Made by a program: the position numbers and the translations under genes
In this document: piece after piece, positions 1-5,796 of the stretch
Layout of the letters: each line of letters opens with the position of its first letter
How positions within the stretch are numbered: position 1 is the stretch's first letter
Assembly (NCBI GenBank): GCA_001800495.1
Contig: MGVM01000106.1
Span: forward strand, 1,205 to 7,416
DNA length: 6,212 nt
Direction: 5' to 3'
Origin: Elusimicrobia bacterium RIFOXYB2_FULL_48_7
GTDB lineage: Bacteria; Elusimicrobiota; Endomicrobiia; CG1-02-37-114; XYA2-FULL-39-19
The notes under the pieces: model-generated
Seen by the model: only the letters and a program-made list of their open reading frames with translations
What the model was told of the DNA's origin: nothing
Databases searched by the model: none

Positions 1-468
1 ACGATTAACAGCCGCGCTTACGAAAGGGCCATAAGCAGGTTCGGCGATATAAAGGACGTCAGGGTTTTTTCCCAGGCATGCCCGCTGTTCGTGCCGCTTG
101 TCGAAGAATGCTGGGCGGACGACGCGCACAAAAAAATCACCAGGGAAATAGCAGTGAAATACCTTGCTCCGCTCAAGCAGGCCAGGATAGACACGCTGGT
201 GCTGGGTTGCACGCATTACCCCTGGCTTGAGAACATCATAGCGGATGTCATGGGCAAAAAAGTGAAGCTCGTAAGTTCCGCGCATGAAACGGCAAGTTTC
301 GTGAAGGAAACCATTTATTCCAACGGGATACTTTCCGAGCTCAAGACTGTTTCGTTTAAGTATTTTGTAAGCGACTCGGCCGACAAGTTCATTGGTTTCT
401 GCCAGAGGAGCGGCTTAAAAAACATAGACGCGACAAACGTAAAGAAAGTCGATATAGAGGCGTACTAA
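1..468 (+). CDS. murI: Glutamate racemase, C-terminal part (5' end outside window)
   Basis: Interconverts L- and D-glutamate in the cytoplasm, supplying D-Glu for the peptidoglycan stem peptide (EC 5.1.1.3). The reading frame is open from base 1, so the gene starts upstream; 155 codons remain of a family usually about 260-280 residues long. Visible family motifs are TINSRAYERAI at the left edge, then QACPLFVPLVEE (about bases 73-108) and LVLGCTHYPWL (about 196-228). The Cys of GCTHYP (bases 208-210) is the second of the two catalytic cysteines; the first lies in the missing N-terminal part. The C-terminal FVSDSADKF segment also fits the family. The stop is TAA at 466-468, 25 bases before queD. 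Cell-wall function links it to the murC-murB-ddl genes downstream. Aspartate racemase is the main alternative but lacks the QACPLFVPLVE pattern. Confidence 0.94.
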   Translation, partial: TINSRAYERAISRFGDIKDVRVFSQACPLFVPLVEECWADDAHKKITREIAVKYLAPLKQARIDTLVLGCTHYPWLENIIADVMGKKVKLVSSAHETASFVKETIYSNGILSELKTVSFKYFVSDSADKFIGFCQRSGLKNIDATNVKKVDIEAY

Positions 469-471
469 AAC

Positions 472-489
472 ATGCGGCATTAAGGGAGG
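472..489 (+). repeat. Copy 1 of stop/Shine-Dalgarno motif, before queD
   Basis: The bases read ATG CGG CAT TAA directly followed by GGGAGG. This differs from the copies at 2466 and 2516 by one substitution (C for G at the fourth base) and by lacking two A's before the Shine-Dalgarno. The ATG-CGG-CAT-TAA part is in frame with murI, so it forms a second in-frame stop after the murI TAA. Nothing else in the murI-queD gap looks functional. It could be a repeated leader element or a convergent stop plus Shine-Dalgarno arrangement. Confidence 0.5.
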
Positions 490-496
490 TTCATTG
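484..496 (+). promoter_or_regulatory. Strong ribosome binding site deciding the TTG start of queD
   Basis: GGGAGGT (bases 484-490) lies 4 bases (counted from GGAGG) before TTG at 494. This is a near-ideal Shine-Dalgarno, and it fixes the start. The resulting protein begins MYEVTTITSFSGAH, the normal N-terminus of the family, so no upstream start is needed. Confidence 0.8.
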
Positions 497-874
497 TACG
501 AAGTCACGACGATAACAAGTTTTTCGGGAGCGCACAACCTGCGCGATTACAAGGGAAAATGCGAAAACCTGCACGGGCACAACTGGAAAATAGAGGCGAC
601 CGTCTGCGGCGAGAACCTGGACAAGACAGGCATGCTTCTTGATTTCACCGAGCTGAAAAAAATCGTAGGGGGCCTGCTTGAGGGGTTTGACCACCAGTAC
701 CTCAACAAGGTCAAGCCGTTCGACAAGCTCAACCCGACCTCCGAAATAATGGCGAAGTACATACATGACGAGCTCAAGGGCCGCCTGCTGTGCGAACACC
801 CAAAACTGGAACTTTCCGGCATAAAGATCACCGTGTGGGAAAGCGACCGGCAGTACGCCGTCTACCATGAATAA
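494..874 (+). CDS. queD: 6-carboxy-5,6,7,8-tetrahydropterin synthase (QueD)
   Basis: Converts 7,8-dihydroneopterin triphosphate to 6-carboxytetrahydropterin, an early step towards preQ0 and queuosine (EC 4.1.2.50), in the cytoplasm. The 126-residue length is normal for the PTPS/QueD fold. Zinc ligands are visible as His14 (FSGAHNL) and His27/His29 (LHGHNW). Cys23, four residues before the first His of HGH, is the expected catalytic Cys; the PTPS-III folate-type enzymes have Glu at this place, which argues against that alternative. Asp66-His67 (FDHQYLN) and Glu116 (VWES) complete the active site, with PTSE at 81-84. The start is TTG, supported by a strong Shine-Dalgarno. The 3' end overlaps queC by 8 bases, so the two are probably translationally coupled. 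Eukaryotic-type 6-pyruvoyl-tetrahydropterin synthase is unlikely given the queC and queF neighbours. Confidence 0.95.
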   Translation: MYEVTTITSFSGAHNLRDYKGKCENLHGHNWKIEATVCGENLDKTGMLLDFTELKKIVGGLLEGFDHQYLNKVKPFDKLNPTSEIMAKYIHDELKGRLLCEHPKLELSGIKITVWESDRQYAVYHE

Positions 875-1556
875 AAAAGCGGTTGTCCTGCTGTCAGGCG
901 GGCTTGATTCCGCCACGGCGCTTTATTTCGCGAAAGCAAAGGGCTACAAAACCAGCTGCCTGGTTTTTGACTACGGCCAGAAACACAAAAAAGAAATTAT
1001 CCGGGCAAAAAAGATCGCGAAGCTTTCCGGCTCGCCCTGCCGCGTGGTTAATTTCCGGCTTCCCTGGAAAGGAAGTTCGCTCATTGACAAAACAAAACGC
1101 ATACCGGAGCGCGGAATAGCGGAAATCAGCTCAGTCGCTTTTCCCGATGGCATTCTGCCATCGACATACGTGCCGGCAAGAAACACGATTTTTCTTTCCT
1201 TCGCTCTTTCGATGGCTGAAACAATAAAAGCGCAGGCGATATTCATCGGCGCCAACGCGCTGGATTTCAGCGGCTACCCGGACTGCAGGCCAAAATACTT
1301 CAGGGCCTGGGCAAACCTTGTCAAATCGCTGGGCTTAAGCTCCGGGAACAAAAACATAAAGATCATTGCGCCGCTGGTCCGCATGACAAAAGCTCAGATC
1401 ATCCGGCTGGGCCGCAGGCTCGGCGTGCCTTACCGCCTTACCTGGTCGTGCTATGCCGGGGGCAAAACCCCCTGCATGAAATGCGATTCGTGCAAGTTAA
1501 GGCAAAAAGGGTTCAGGGAATTGAAGTTACATGACCCAATATTCAAAAATCTATAA
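867..1556 (+). CDS. queC: 7-cyano-7-deazaguanine synthase (QueC)
   Basis: ATP-dependent conversion of 7-carboxy-7-deazaguanine and ammonia to preQ0 (EC 6.3.4.20), in the cytoplasm. The protein has 229 residues, a usual family length. The N-terminal PP-loop ATP-pyrophosphatase motif LSGGLDSAT is at residues 9-17. FDYGQKHKKE (34-43) and YVPARNTIFLS (101-111) are highly typical of QueC, as is GANALDFSGYPDCRPKYF (128-145). The zinc site is Cys195, Cys203, Cys206 and Cys209 near the C-terminus. The ATG at 867 lies inside the end of queD and no clear Shine-Dalgarno precedes it, so translation is likely coupled to queD. The last 26 bases overlap the start of the next gene. No key residue is missing. 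QueE, which makes its substrate, is not in this window. Confidence 0.98.
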   Translation: MNKKAVVLLSGGLDSATALYFAKAKGYKTSCLVFDYGQKHKKEIIRAKKIAKLSGSPCRVVNFRLPWKGSSLIDKTKRIPERGIAEISSVAFPDGILPSTYVPARNTIFLSFALSMAETIKAQAIFIGANALDFSGYPDCRPKYFRAWANLVKSLGLSSGNKNIKIIAPLVRMTKAQIIRLGRRLGVPYRLTWSCYAGGKTPCMKCDSCKLRQKGFRELKLHDPIFKNL

Positions 1557-2088
1557 GAATTTTTTTATTTCCGGGAAACCCGGCGCGGGAAAAACAACGC
1601 TTGTCCGGGAAGTAACTCTGCCTATACTTGACAGGGCCGGCGGGTTTTACACGGAAGAAATACTTGATGAATCAGGCAAACTTTCAGGCTTCAAACTGAA
1701 AACCCTGTCAGGGCTGGAAGGGATACTGGCTTCAAAGAATCTCAAGAGCGTCAATAAACTCAACAAGTACGGGATTGACTTGAATGTCCTGGAAAGCATG
1801 GGCGTGAAAGCCCTTACTGACGCCCTCCGGGACAAGGAATTGATAGTCATTGACGAACTGGGCACAATGGCGGCAATTTCGGGAGCGTTCCGCGAAGCGT
1901 TCGTGAAGTGCGTGGCATCTGAAAAGAAATTGCTCGCTACTCTGCGTTACAACTCGCAGCCCTACACGCAGGAAACAAGCATGATGGTGAACTCCTTCGT
2001 TGTCACGCTTACGAATGAGAATTACCCGGAAATCAAGCAACAGTTAAAATACTGGCTGGAACAGGGAAATACTAAAGAGGTCAAGTGA
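1531..2088 (+). CDS. THEP1-family nucleoside-triphosphatase
   Basis: A 185-residue P-loop protein resembling the THEP1/NTPCR nucleoside-triphosphatases (EC 3.6.1.15 in characterised members), which hydrolyse NTPs slowly with broad specificity; the cellular role is unclear. Walker A is GKPGAGKTT at residues 15-23. The family signature GGFYTEEI follows at 37-44, with GFKLKTL at 53-59 and KYGIDL at 79-84. Walker B is LIVIDELG at 104-111, with Asp108 and Glu109. No other domain, signal peptide or membrane segment is seen. The start is forced: in this frame a TGA at 1522-1524 lies just upstream, and no ATG, GTG or TTG occurs between 1531 and the Walker A. The gene therefore overlaps queC by 26 bases. 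AGGGAA about 10 bases upstream is a fair ribosome binding site. It ends in a 4-base overlap with queF. A role in queuosine metabolism is suggested only by position. Confidence 0.85.
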   Translation: MTQYSKIYKNFFISGKPGAGKTTLVREVTLPILDRAGGFYTEEILDESGKLSGFKLKTLSGLEGILASKNLKSVNKLNKYGIDLNVLESMGVKALTDALRDKELIVIDELGTMAAISGAFREAFVKCVASEKKLLATLRYNSQPYTQETSMMVNSFVVTLTNENYPEIKQQLKYWLEQGNTKEVK

Positions 2089-2477
2089 AAACAAACAAGA
2101 AACTAACTTATGATGTAAGGAAAATCAGCAAAATCGCCCCGGAAACGCTTGAGGCGATCGCCTACGAGTACCCGGGAAAAAGGATAGAAGTTACTGCATC
2201 TACGGATGAGTTCACCTGCGTGTGCCCCTGGAGCGGCCTGCCGGATTTCGCGAAAATCTCCGTTATGTATGTACCGGGGAAAAAACTCGTGGAGCTGAAA
2301 TCGCTGAAATTATACCTGCTATCCTACAGGAACGCGGGCATCGTGCACGAAAGCGTTGTCAACAGGATCCTTGAGGACCTGGTGAAAGCCTGCAGGCCGC
2401 TTGAAATGACGGTTGAGGCGGAATTCAAAACCCGCGGCGGCATCATTACAAAAGTAACAGCTAAAATGGGGCATTAA
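2085..2477 (+). CDS. queF: NADPH-dependent preQ0 reductase (QueF, short single-domain type)
   Basis: Reduces the nitrile of preQ0 to the aminomethyl group of preQ1 with two NADPH (EC 1.7.1.13), in the cytoplasm. Cys47 in FTCVCPWSGLPDF is the expected active-site Cys that forms the thioimide; Cys45 lies beside it. Asp54 is the conserved acid. The NADPH/QueF motif is ELKSLKLYLLSYR at 70-82, followed by His88-Glu89, which bind the substrate. RGGI near residue 117 is also conserved. With 130 residues it is a short, unimodular form, lacking the longer C-terminal tail of the Bacillus-type enzyme. The intact motif at 70-82 argues against the archaeal QueF-like amidinotransferases. The start is GTG at 2085 inside the preceding stop (GTGA), with AGAGG 4 bases upstream. 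It is the last que gene; a 63-base gap follows. Confidence 0.96.
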   Translation: MKTNKKLTYDVRKISKIAPETLEAIAYEYPGKRIEVTASTDEFTCVCPWSGLPDFAKISVMYVPGKKLVELKSLKLYLLSYRNAGIVHESVVNRILEDLVKACRPLEMTVEAEFKTRGGIITKVTAKMGH

Positions 2478-2486
2478 GAAGGAGGA
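2466..2486 (+). repeat. Copy 2 of stop/Shine-Dalgarno motif, at the queF end
   Basis: An exact 21-base match to bases 2516-2536, offset by 50 bases. It covers the last three sense codons' end of queF (ATG GGG CAT), the stop TAA and a strong AAGGAGGA. No ATG, GTG or TTG lies at a usable distance after this Shine-Dalgarno, so it appears to be an orphan. The copy is probably the result of a local duplication of the queF end, or of the leader of murC. Confidence 0.85.
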
Positions 2487-2490
2487 AATA

Positions 2491-2521
2491 CCCCATACGC
2501 TTCCAAGCGCGTAGCATGGGG
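2491..2521 (+). promoter_or_regulatory. Inverted repeat (hairpin) between queF and murC
   Basis: CCCCA (2491-2495) pairs with TGGGG (2517-2521), and TACGC (2496-2500) with GCGTA (2509-2513). This leaves an 8-base loop and a 3-base bulge, 10 base pairs in all. It lies wholly in the gap, ending 9 bases before the murC GGAGG. No T-run follows, so it is not a standard intrinsic terminator. CCCCAT (2491-2496) can pair equally with ATGGGG at 2466-2471, which gives a competing stem around the orphan Shine-Dalgarno. The function is unknown; a translational or RNA-processing role is possible. Confidence 0.55.
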
Positions 2522-2536
2522 CATTAAGAAGGAGGA
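2516..2536 (+). repeat. Copy 3 of stop/Shine-Dalgarno motif, before murC
   Basis: An exact 21-base match to 2466-2486. It contains ATG GGG CAT TAA (2516-2527), which here is not in the queF frame, and then the AAGGAGGA that serves murC. The first six bases are also the right arm of the hairpin at 2491-2521. Confidence 0.85.
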
Positions 2537-2543
2537 TACTTTG
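2529..2543 (+). promoter_or_regulatory. Strong ribosome binding site deciding the TTG start of murC
   Basis: AAGGAGG (2529-2535) sits 5 bases before TTG at 2541. It gives a protein starting MAFKRFQHIHMVGIGGAG, the expected distance from the N-terminal nucleotide-binding loop of MurC. No ATG or GTG closer to that loop has comparable support. Confidence 0.85.
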
Positions 2544-3941
2544 GCTTTCAAACGGTTTCAGCATATACACATGGTAGGCATAGGCGGGGCGGGAATGTCG
2601 GGCATTTCGGAAGTGCTCATCAACCTGGGCTATAAAGTTACCGGGTCGGACATGTCCTGCTCGGAAACTACAAAGCACCTTGAAAAAACCGGCGCGAAGA
2701 TATTCTACGGCCACCGCGCGTCAAATATCGCGAACCCCGATGTCGTGGTAACCTCCACCGCCATATCAAAGAATAATCCGGAAGTGCTGGAAGCGCGCAG
2801 AAAAAAGATATCCGTTATTCCGCGCATAGAAATGCTTGCTGAAATAGCCCGGCTTAAATACACGGTCGCGGTCGCCGGCACCCACGGCAAAACCACCACC
2901 ACCTCGCTGGTGTCGCTTGTCCTGCAGTACGGCGGGCTCGACCCCACGGTCGTTATCGGCGGGCGCGTGAAAAATTTCGGTTCTTCCGGCGCGAAACTGG
3001 GCAAGGGCGATTTCCTGGTGGCGGAGGCCGATGAAAGCGATGGCTCCTTTCTGAAGCTTTCGCCCGCAATCACCATTGTCACAAATATCGACGACGATCA
3101 CCTGGACTATTACAAAACTTTTGAAAACCTCAAGGACGCTTTTGTCAGGCACATAAACAGCGTGCCCTTTTACGGGTTCGCGATTCTCTGCATTAACGAC
3201 CCCGTGGTCAGGTCCATCCTCGGCAGGGTCGCCAGAAAATATTTCACTTACGGGCTTGACGCCGCGGGCGCGCAAGGCGCGCGAAGCGCGGACTACACGG
3301 CAAAAAACATTTCCCATGCTCCCCGGGGAAGCAGTTTTGATGTTTATAAAAACAGGAAATTCACCGGGTCCTTTTCGCTGAGCGTCCCCGGCGCGCACAA
3401 TGTCCAGAACGCGCTCTCGGCCATCTGCTGCGGGCTGGAATTGGGAGTGCCGGCCGCCAAAATCAAAAAAGCGCTCAAGGAGTTCGGCGGAGTGGGCAGG
3501 CGCCTGGAAATAAAAGGCAGGATCGGGCTCACGGGTTCACAAGATGAAACTATATTCATTGACGATTACGGGCACCACCCAACGGAAATACTTGCCACCC
3601 TGAAGGCGCTGAAAGCCGGTTACTCCTCAAAACGCCTGGTGGTGATTTTCCAGCCGCACAGGTTCACCAGGACAAAACTGCTTTACAAAAAGTTCGGGCA
3701 ATCCTTCGGCAATGCCGATGTTATTAGGCTCTGCGAGATTTATCCCGCCGCGGAAAAACCCATTCCCGGCGTGACATCAAAGCTTATACTCAACGAAATA
3801 AAAAAACACGGCGGCGCGGCTGAAATGTTTGATTTTGATAAGATCATACATGAAATCCGGCCCGGCGACATTGTGCTGACGCTCGGCGCGGGCGACGTCT
3901 GGAAACTGAGCGCGAAAATACAGGAACAACTGAAAAAATGA
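2541..3941 (+). CDS. murC: UDP-N-acetylmuramate--L-alanine ligase (MurC)
   Basis: Adds L-Ala to UDP-MurNAc using ATP, the first amino acid of the peptidoglycan stem (EC 6.3.2.8), in the cytoplasm. The protein has 466 residues, a normal length with three domains. The N-terminal UDP-binding loop is GIGGAGMSG at 13-21. The central ATPase has the P-loop GTHGKTTTTS at 113-122, EADESDGSF at 162-170 and TNIDDDHLDYY at 181-191. The C-terminal ligase domain begins after about residue 320 and carries DDYGHHPTE at 341-349. All key motifs are intact. A GC-rich Ala/Gly/Arg stretch (AAGAQGARSAD) at about 239-249 looks like a small loop insertion in the central domain. The start is TTG with a strong Shine-Dalgarno. 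The stop overlaps the murB start by 4 bases (ATGA). GHHPTE and the murB/ddl neighbours favour MurC over Mpl. Confidence 0.98.
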   Translation: MAFKRFQHIHMVGIGGAGMSGISEVLINLGYKVTGSDMSCSETTKHLEKTGAKIFYGHRASNIANPDVVVTSTAISKNNPEVLEARRKKISVIPRIEMLAEIARLKYTVAVAGTHGKTTTTSLVSLVLQYGGLDPTVVIGGRVKNFGSSGAKLGKGDFLVAEADESDGSFLKLSPAITIVTNIDDDHLDYYKTFENLKDAFVRHINSVPFYGFAILCINDPVVRSILGRVARKYFTYGLDAAGAQGARSADYTAKNISHAPRGSSFDVYKNRKFTGSFSLSVPGAHNVQNALSAICCGLELGVPAAKIKKALKEFGGVGRRLEIKGRIGLTGSQDETIFIDDYGHHPTEILATLKALKAGYSSKRLVVIFQPHRFTRTKLLYKKFGQSFGNADVIRLCEIYPAAEKPIPGVTSKLILNEIKKHGGAAEMFDFDKIIHEIRPGDIVLTLGAGDVWKLSAKIQEQLKK

Positions 3942-4855
3942 ACGCGAAAATACGGGAAGAGTTTTCGGGGAAAGGCCTGTTGGTGAAATTCGACGAGCCC
4001 CTTTCGAAGCATACCACCTACAGGACCGGCGGGCCGGCGGCTGTTTTCGTAGACGCTAGAACAACCGAAGACCTCCGCAACGCCCTTGAAATAGCCAAGT
4101 ATAACGATTTCCCCTTTTACCTGCTGGGCGCGGGATCAAACACCCTTTTCAGCGACGCCGGGTTTGACGGGGCCGTTATCCGCTTGAAAGACACATTTGG
4201 CGAAATCGCTTTTACGGGCCTGGGAAACACTTTCTCTGTCAGGGCCGGGGCGGGCGTGGCTCTGCCCCTGCTTTTGAAAAAGTGCGCCGATTCGGGCGCC
4301 TCGGGGCTTGAAGCCCTGGCGGGAATTCCCGGCACGGTCGGCGGGGGGCTTGTCATGAACGCCGGCACGCGCGGCGGCTGCATTTCAGACAAACTTTCGA
4401 AAGTGGTTATAATGAATCCGAAGCGCTCTGTCGTTACGCTTTCAAAAAACGAGGTAAGTTTCGCTTACAGGCATTCAAGCCTTGACGGGCAGGTTATCCT
4501 GTCGGCGGAATTCGCCCTGGACAAGGCGCCGGCAAACGAAATAGTCAAACGTATCACGGACAACCTGGTGCAACGCCTGGAAACACAGCCGCTGGGAAGC
4601 ATGAACGCGGGCTCTGTTTTCAAAAATCCTGCCGGCGGCAAACCCGCGTGGCAACTTATTGACGAATGCGGCCTTAAGGGCTACAGGGCCGGCAACGTGC
4701 AGGTAAGCGAGAAGCACGCGAATTTTATCATCAACACGGGCTCGGCTAAATCCGGAGATATCCTGAAGGTTATTGAACACGTGCGCAGGAAGGTAAAGGA
4801 AAAATCCGGGATCGAACTTGAACTGGAAATCAAAATAGCGGGAGAAAACAGATAA
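3938..4855 (+). CDS. murB: UDP-N-acetylenolpyruvoylglucosamine reductase (MurB)
   Basis: FAD- and NADPH-dependent reduction of UDP-GlcNAc-enolpyruvate to UDP-MurNAc (EC 1.3.1.98), in the cytoplasm; its product is the substrate of MurC just upstream. The protein has 305 residues. N-terminal TTYRTGGPA (about 23-31) and GAGSN (64-68) belong to the FAD-binding domain, as does GIPGTVGGG (129-137), followed by MNAG. YRHSS with Arg178, Ser226 in NAGSVFKNP, and Glu297 in EIKIAGE match the conserved Arg, catalytic Ser and Glu of the family. The length and the closely spaced C-terminal motifs suggest the shorter type II enzyme rather than the longer E. coli type I; this is inference. It overlaps murC by 4 bases and ddl by 1, with only a weak AGGA upstream, so translation is likely coupled. 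Confidence 0.98.
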   Translation: MNAKIREEFSGKGLLVKFDEPLSKHTTYRTGGPAAVFVDARTTEDLRNALEIAKYNDFPFYLLGAGSNTLFSDAGFDGAVIRLKDTFGEIAFTGLGNTFSVRAGAGVALPLLLKKCADSGASGLEALAGIPGTVGGGLVMNAGTRGGCISDKLSKVVIMNPKRSVVTLSKNEVSFAYRHSSLDGQVILSAEFALDKAPANEIVKRITDNLVQRLETQPLGSMNAGSVFKNPAGGKPAWQLIDECGLKGYRAGNVQVSEKHANFIINTGSAKSGDILKVIEHVRRKVKEKSGIELELEIKIAGENR

Positions 4856-5796
4856 TGAAACTCGCGGAGCTTAAAAAGAAAAGGATCGGGGTGCTCTACG
4901 GCGGCTGGTCGCCGGAAAGGGAGATCAGCCTGAAAAGCGGGGGCGCCGTCATCAAAGCGCTCAGGGACGGCGGTTTCAATGTTATCGCCATAGATGTCGA
5001 TAAAAAAATCGCGGAAAAACTCCCTAAATATAAAATCGACCTCGCGTTCATAATCCTTCACGGGCCTTTCGGCGAAGACGGCACCGTGCAGGCGTTGTTA
5101 CAGTCCGCCGGCATTCCCTACACCGGCTGCGGCGTGCTCTCGAGCGCCCTGGCAATGAACAAGATATTTTCAAAGGAAATTTTTAATTTTTACAAGATCG
5201 GCACGCCAGAGTGGGCGGTGCTTTCAAAAACCGCCTTGCCGGGGCTGAACTGCGCCATGCACTGCGTTGAAACGCTCGGCTACCCGCTGGTAGTCAAGCC
5301 GGCCACCCAGGGCTCGGCTATCGGTGTCACGATAGCCAAAAATAAAACCGAATTTCTTAAAGGCCTCCGGCTCGCCTTCAAATACGACGAGCAAATACTG
5401 GTAGAGGAATACATTCCGGGAAAAGAGCTCACCGTCGGCATAATCGGAAATAAGGTCCTGCCGGTGATCGAGATCATACCCGTGAAGGGCAAATTCTACG
5501 ATTTCCGGGCAAAATACGCCAAGGGCGGGTCGGTGCACGTGGTCCCGGCGAAGCTTGATAAAAAAATTGCCGAAGACGTCAAAGACACGGCAAAAAAAGC
5601 GTTTGACGCGCTGGGTTGTAAGGCAGTTTCCAGGATTGATATACGCCTGAGCCCGGAAGGCAGGCCGTATGTGCTTGAAGTGAACACCCTGCCCGGAATG
5701 ACGGAAACTTCACTCCTGCCGGACGCGGCAAAGGCCTGCGGCATGAGTTTCCTGGATATGGTGCTGGAAATAATAAAAAGCTCGTTTACAAAATAA
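4855..5796 (+). CDS. ddl: D-alanine--D-alanine ligase (Ddl)
   Basis: Joins two D-Ala molecules with ATP to give the dipeptide that MurF adds to the stem peptide (EC 6.3.2.4), in the cytoplasm. The protein is an ATP-grasp enzyme of 313 residues, a typical DdlB-like length. N-terminal YGGWSPEREISL (15-26) carries the conserved Glu21. HGPFGEDG is at 69-76, followed by PYTGCGVLSSALAMNK. In the ATP-binding part KPATQGSAIG has Lys148 and Ser154. FYDFRAKY ends in Tyr221, the Tyr expected in D-Ala-D-Ala ligases; a Phe here would suggest D-lactate specificity. Arg260 (SRID) and the metal ligands Glu275 and Asn277 (LEVNTLPGMT) are present. The enzyme should therefore make D-Ala-D-Ala and not a vancomycin-resistance depsipeptide. 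ATG overlaps the murB stop (TAATG), with GGGAG about 10 bases upstream. Confidence 0.98.
   Translation: MKLAELKKKRIGVLYGGWSPEREISLKSGGAVIKALRDGGFNVIAIDVDKKIAEKLPKYKIDLAFIILHGPFGEDGTVQALLQSAGIPYTGCGVLSSALAMNKIFSKEIFNFYKIGTPEWAVLSKTALPGLNCAMHCVETLGYPLVVKPATQGSAIGVTIAKNKTEFLKGLRLAFKYDEQILVEEYIPGKELTVGIIGNKVLPVIEIIPVKGKFYDFRAKYAKGGSVHVVPAKLDKKIAEDVKDTAKKAFDALGCKAVSRIDIRLSPEGRPYVLEVNTLPGMTETSLLPDAAKACGMSFLDMVLEIIKSSFTK

Noticed and set aside
430..494. PreQ1 riboswitch before queD
   Set aside because: The gap after murI is only 25 bases. I could not find the small pseudoknot pattern of preQ1 aptamers there or in the end of murI.
491..916. A 141-codon open frame on the minus strand opposite queD
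   Set aside because: It covers queD and the start of queC, both with intact catalytic motifs; its predicted protein has no family pattern.
2491..2530. Intrinsic terminator between queF and murC
   Set aside because: The hairpin is followed by CATTAAGAAGGAGG and no run of T, and the murC ribosome binding site follows immediately.
3318..3334. Near-palindrome around CCCCGGGG in murC
   Set aside because: It is short, lies inside the coding sequence and encodes normal MurC residues (APRGSS); likely chance in GC-rich coding DNA.
2766..3398. A 210-codon open frame on the minus strand opposite murC
   Set aside because: It lies wholly within the well-supported murC gene, shows no recognisable domain, and is explained by the GC-rich third positions of murC.
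4855..5796. Ddl as a D-Ala-D-Lac (vancomycin-resistance type) ligase
   Set aside because: Tyr221 in FYDFRAKY is the residue of D-Ala-D-Ala ligases, and the gene sits in a core dcw cluster.
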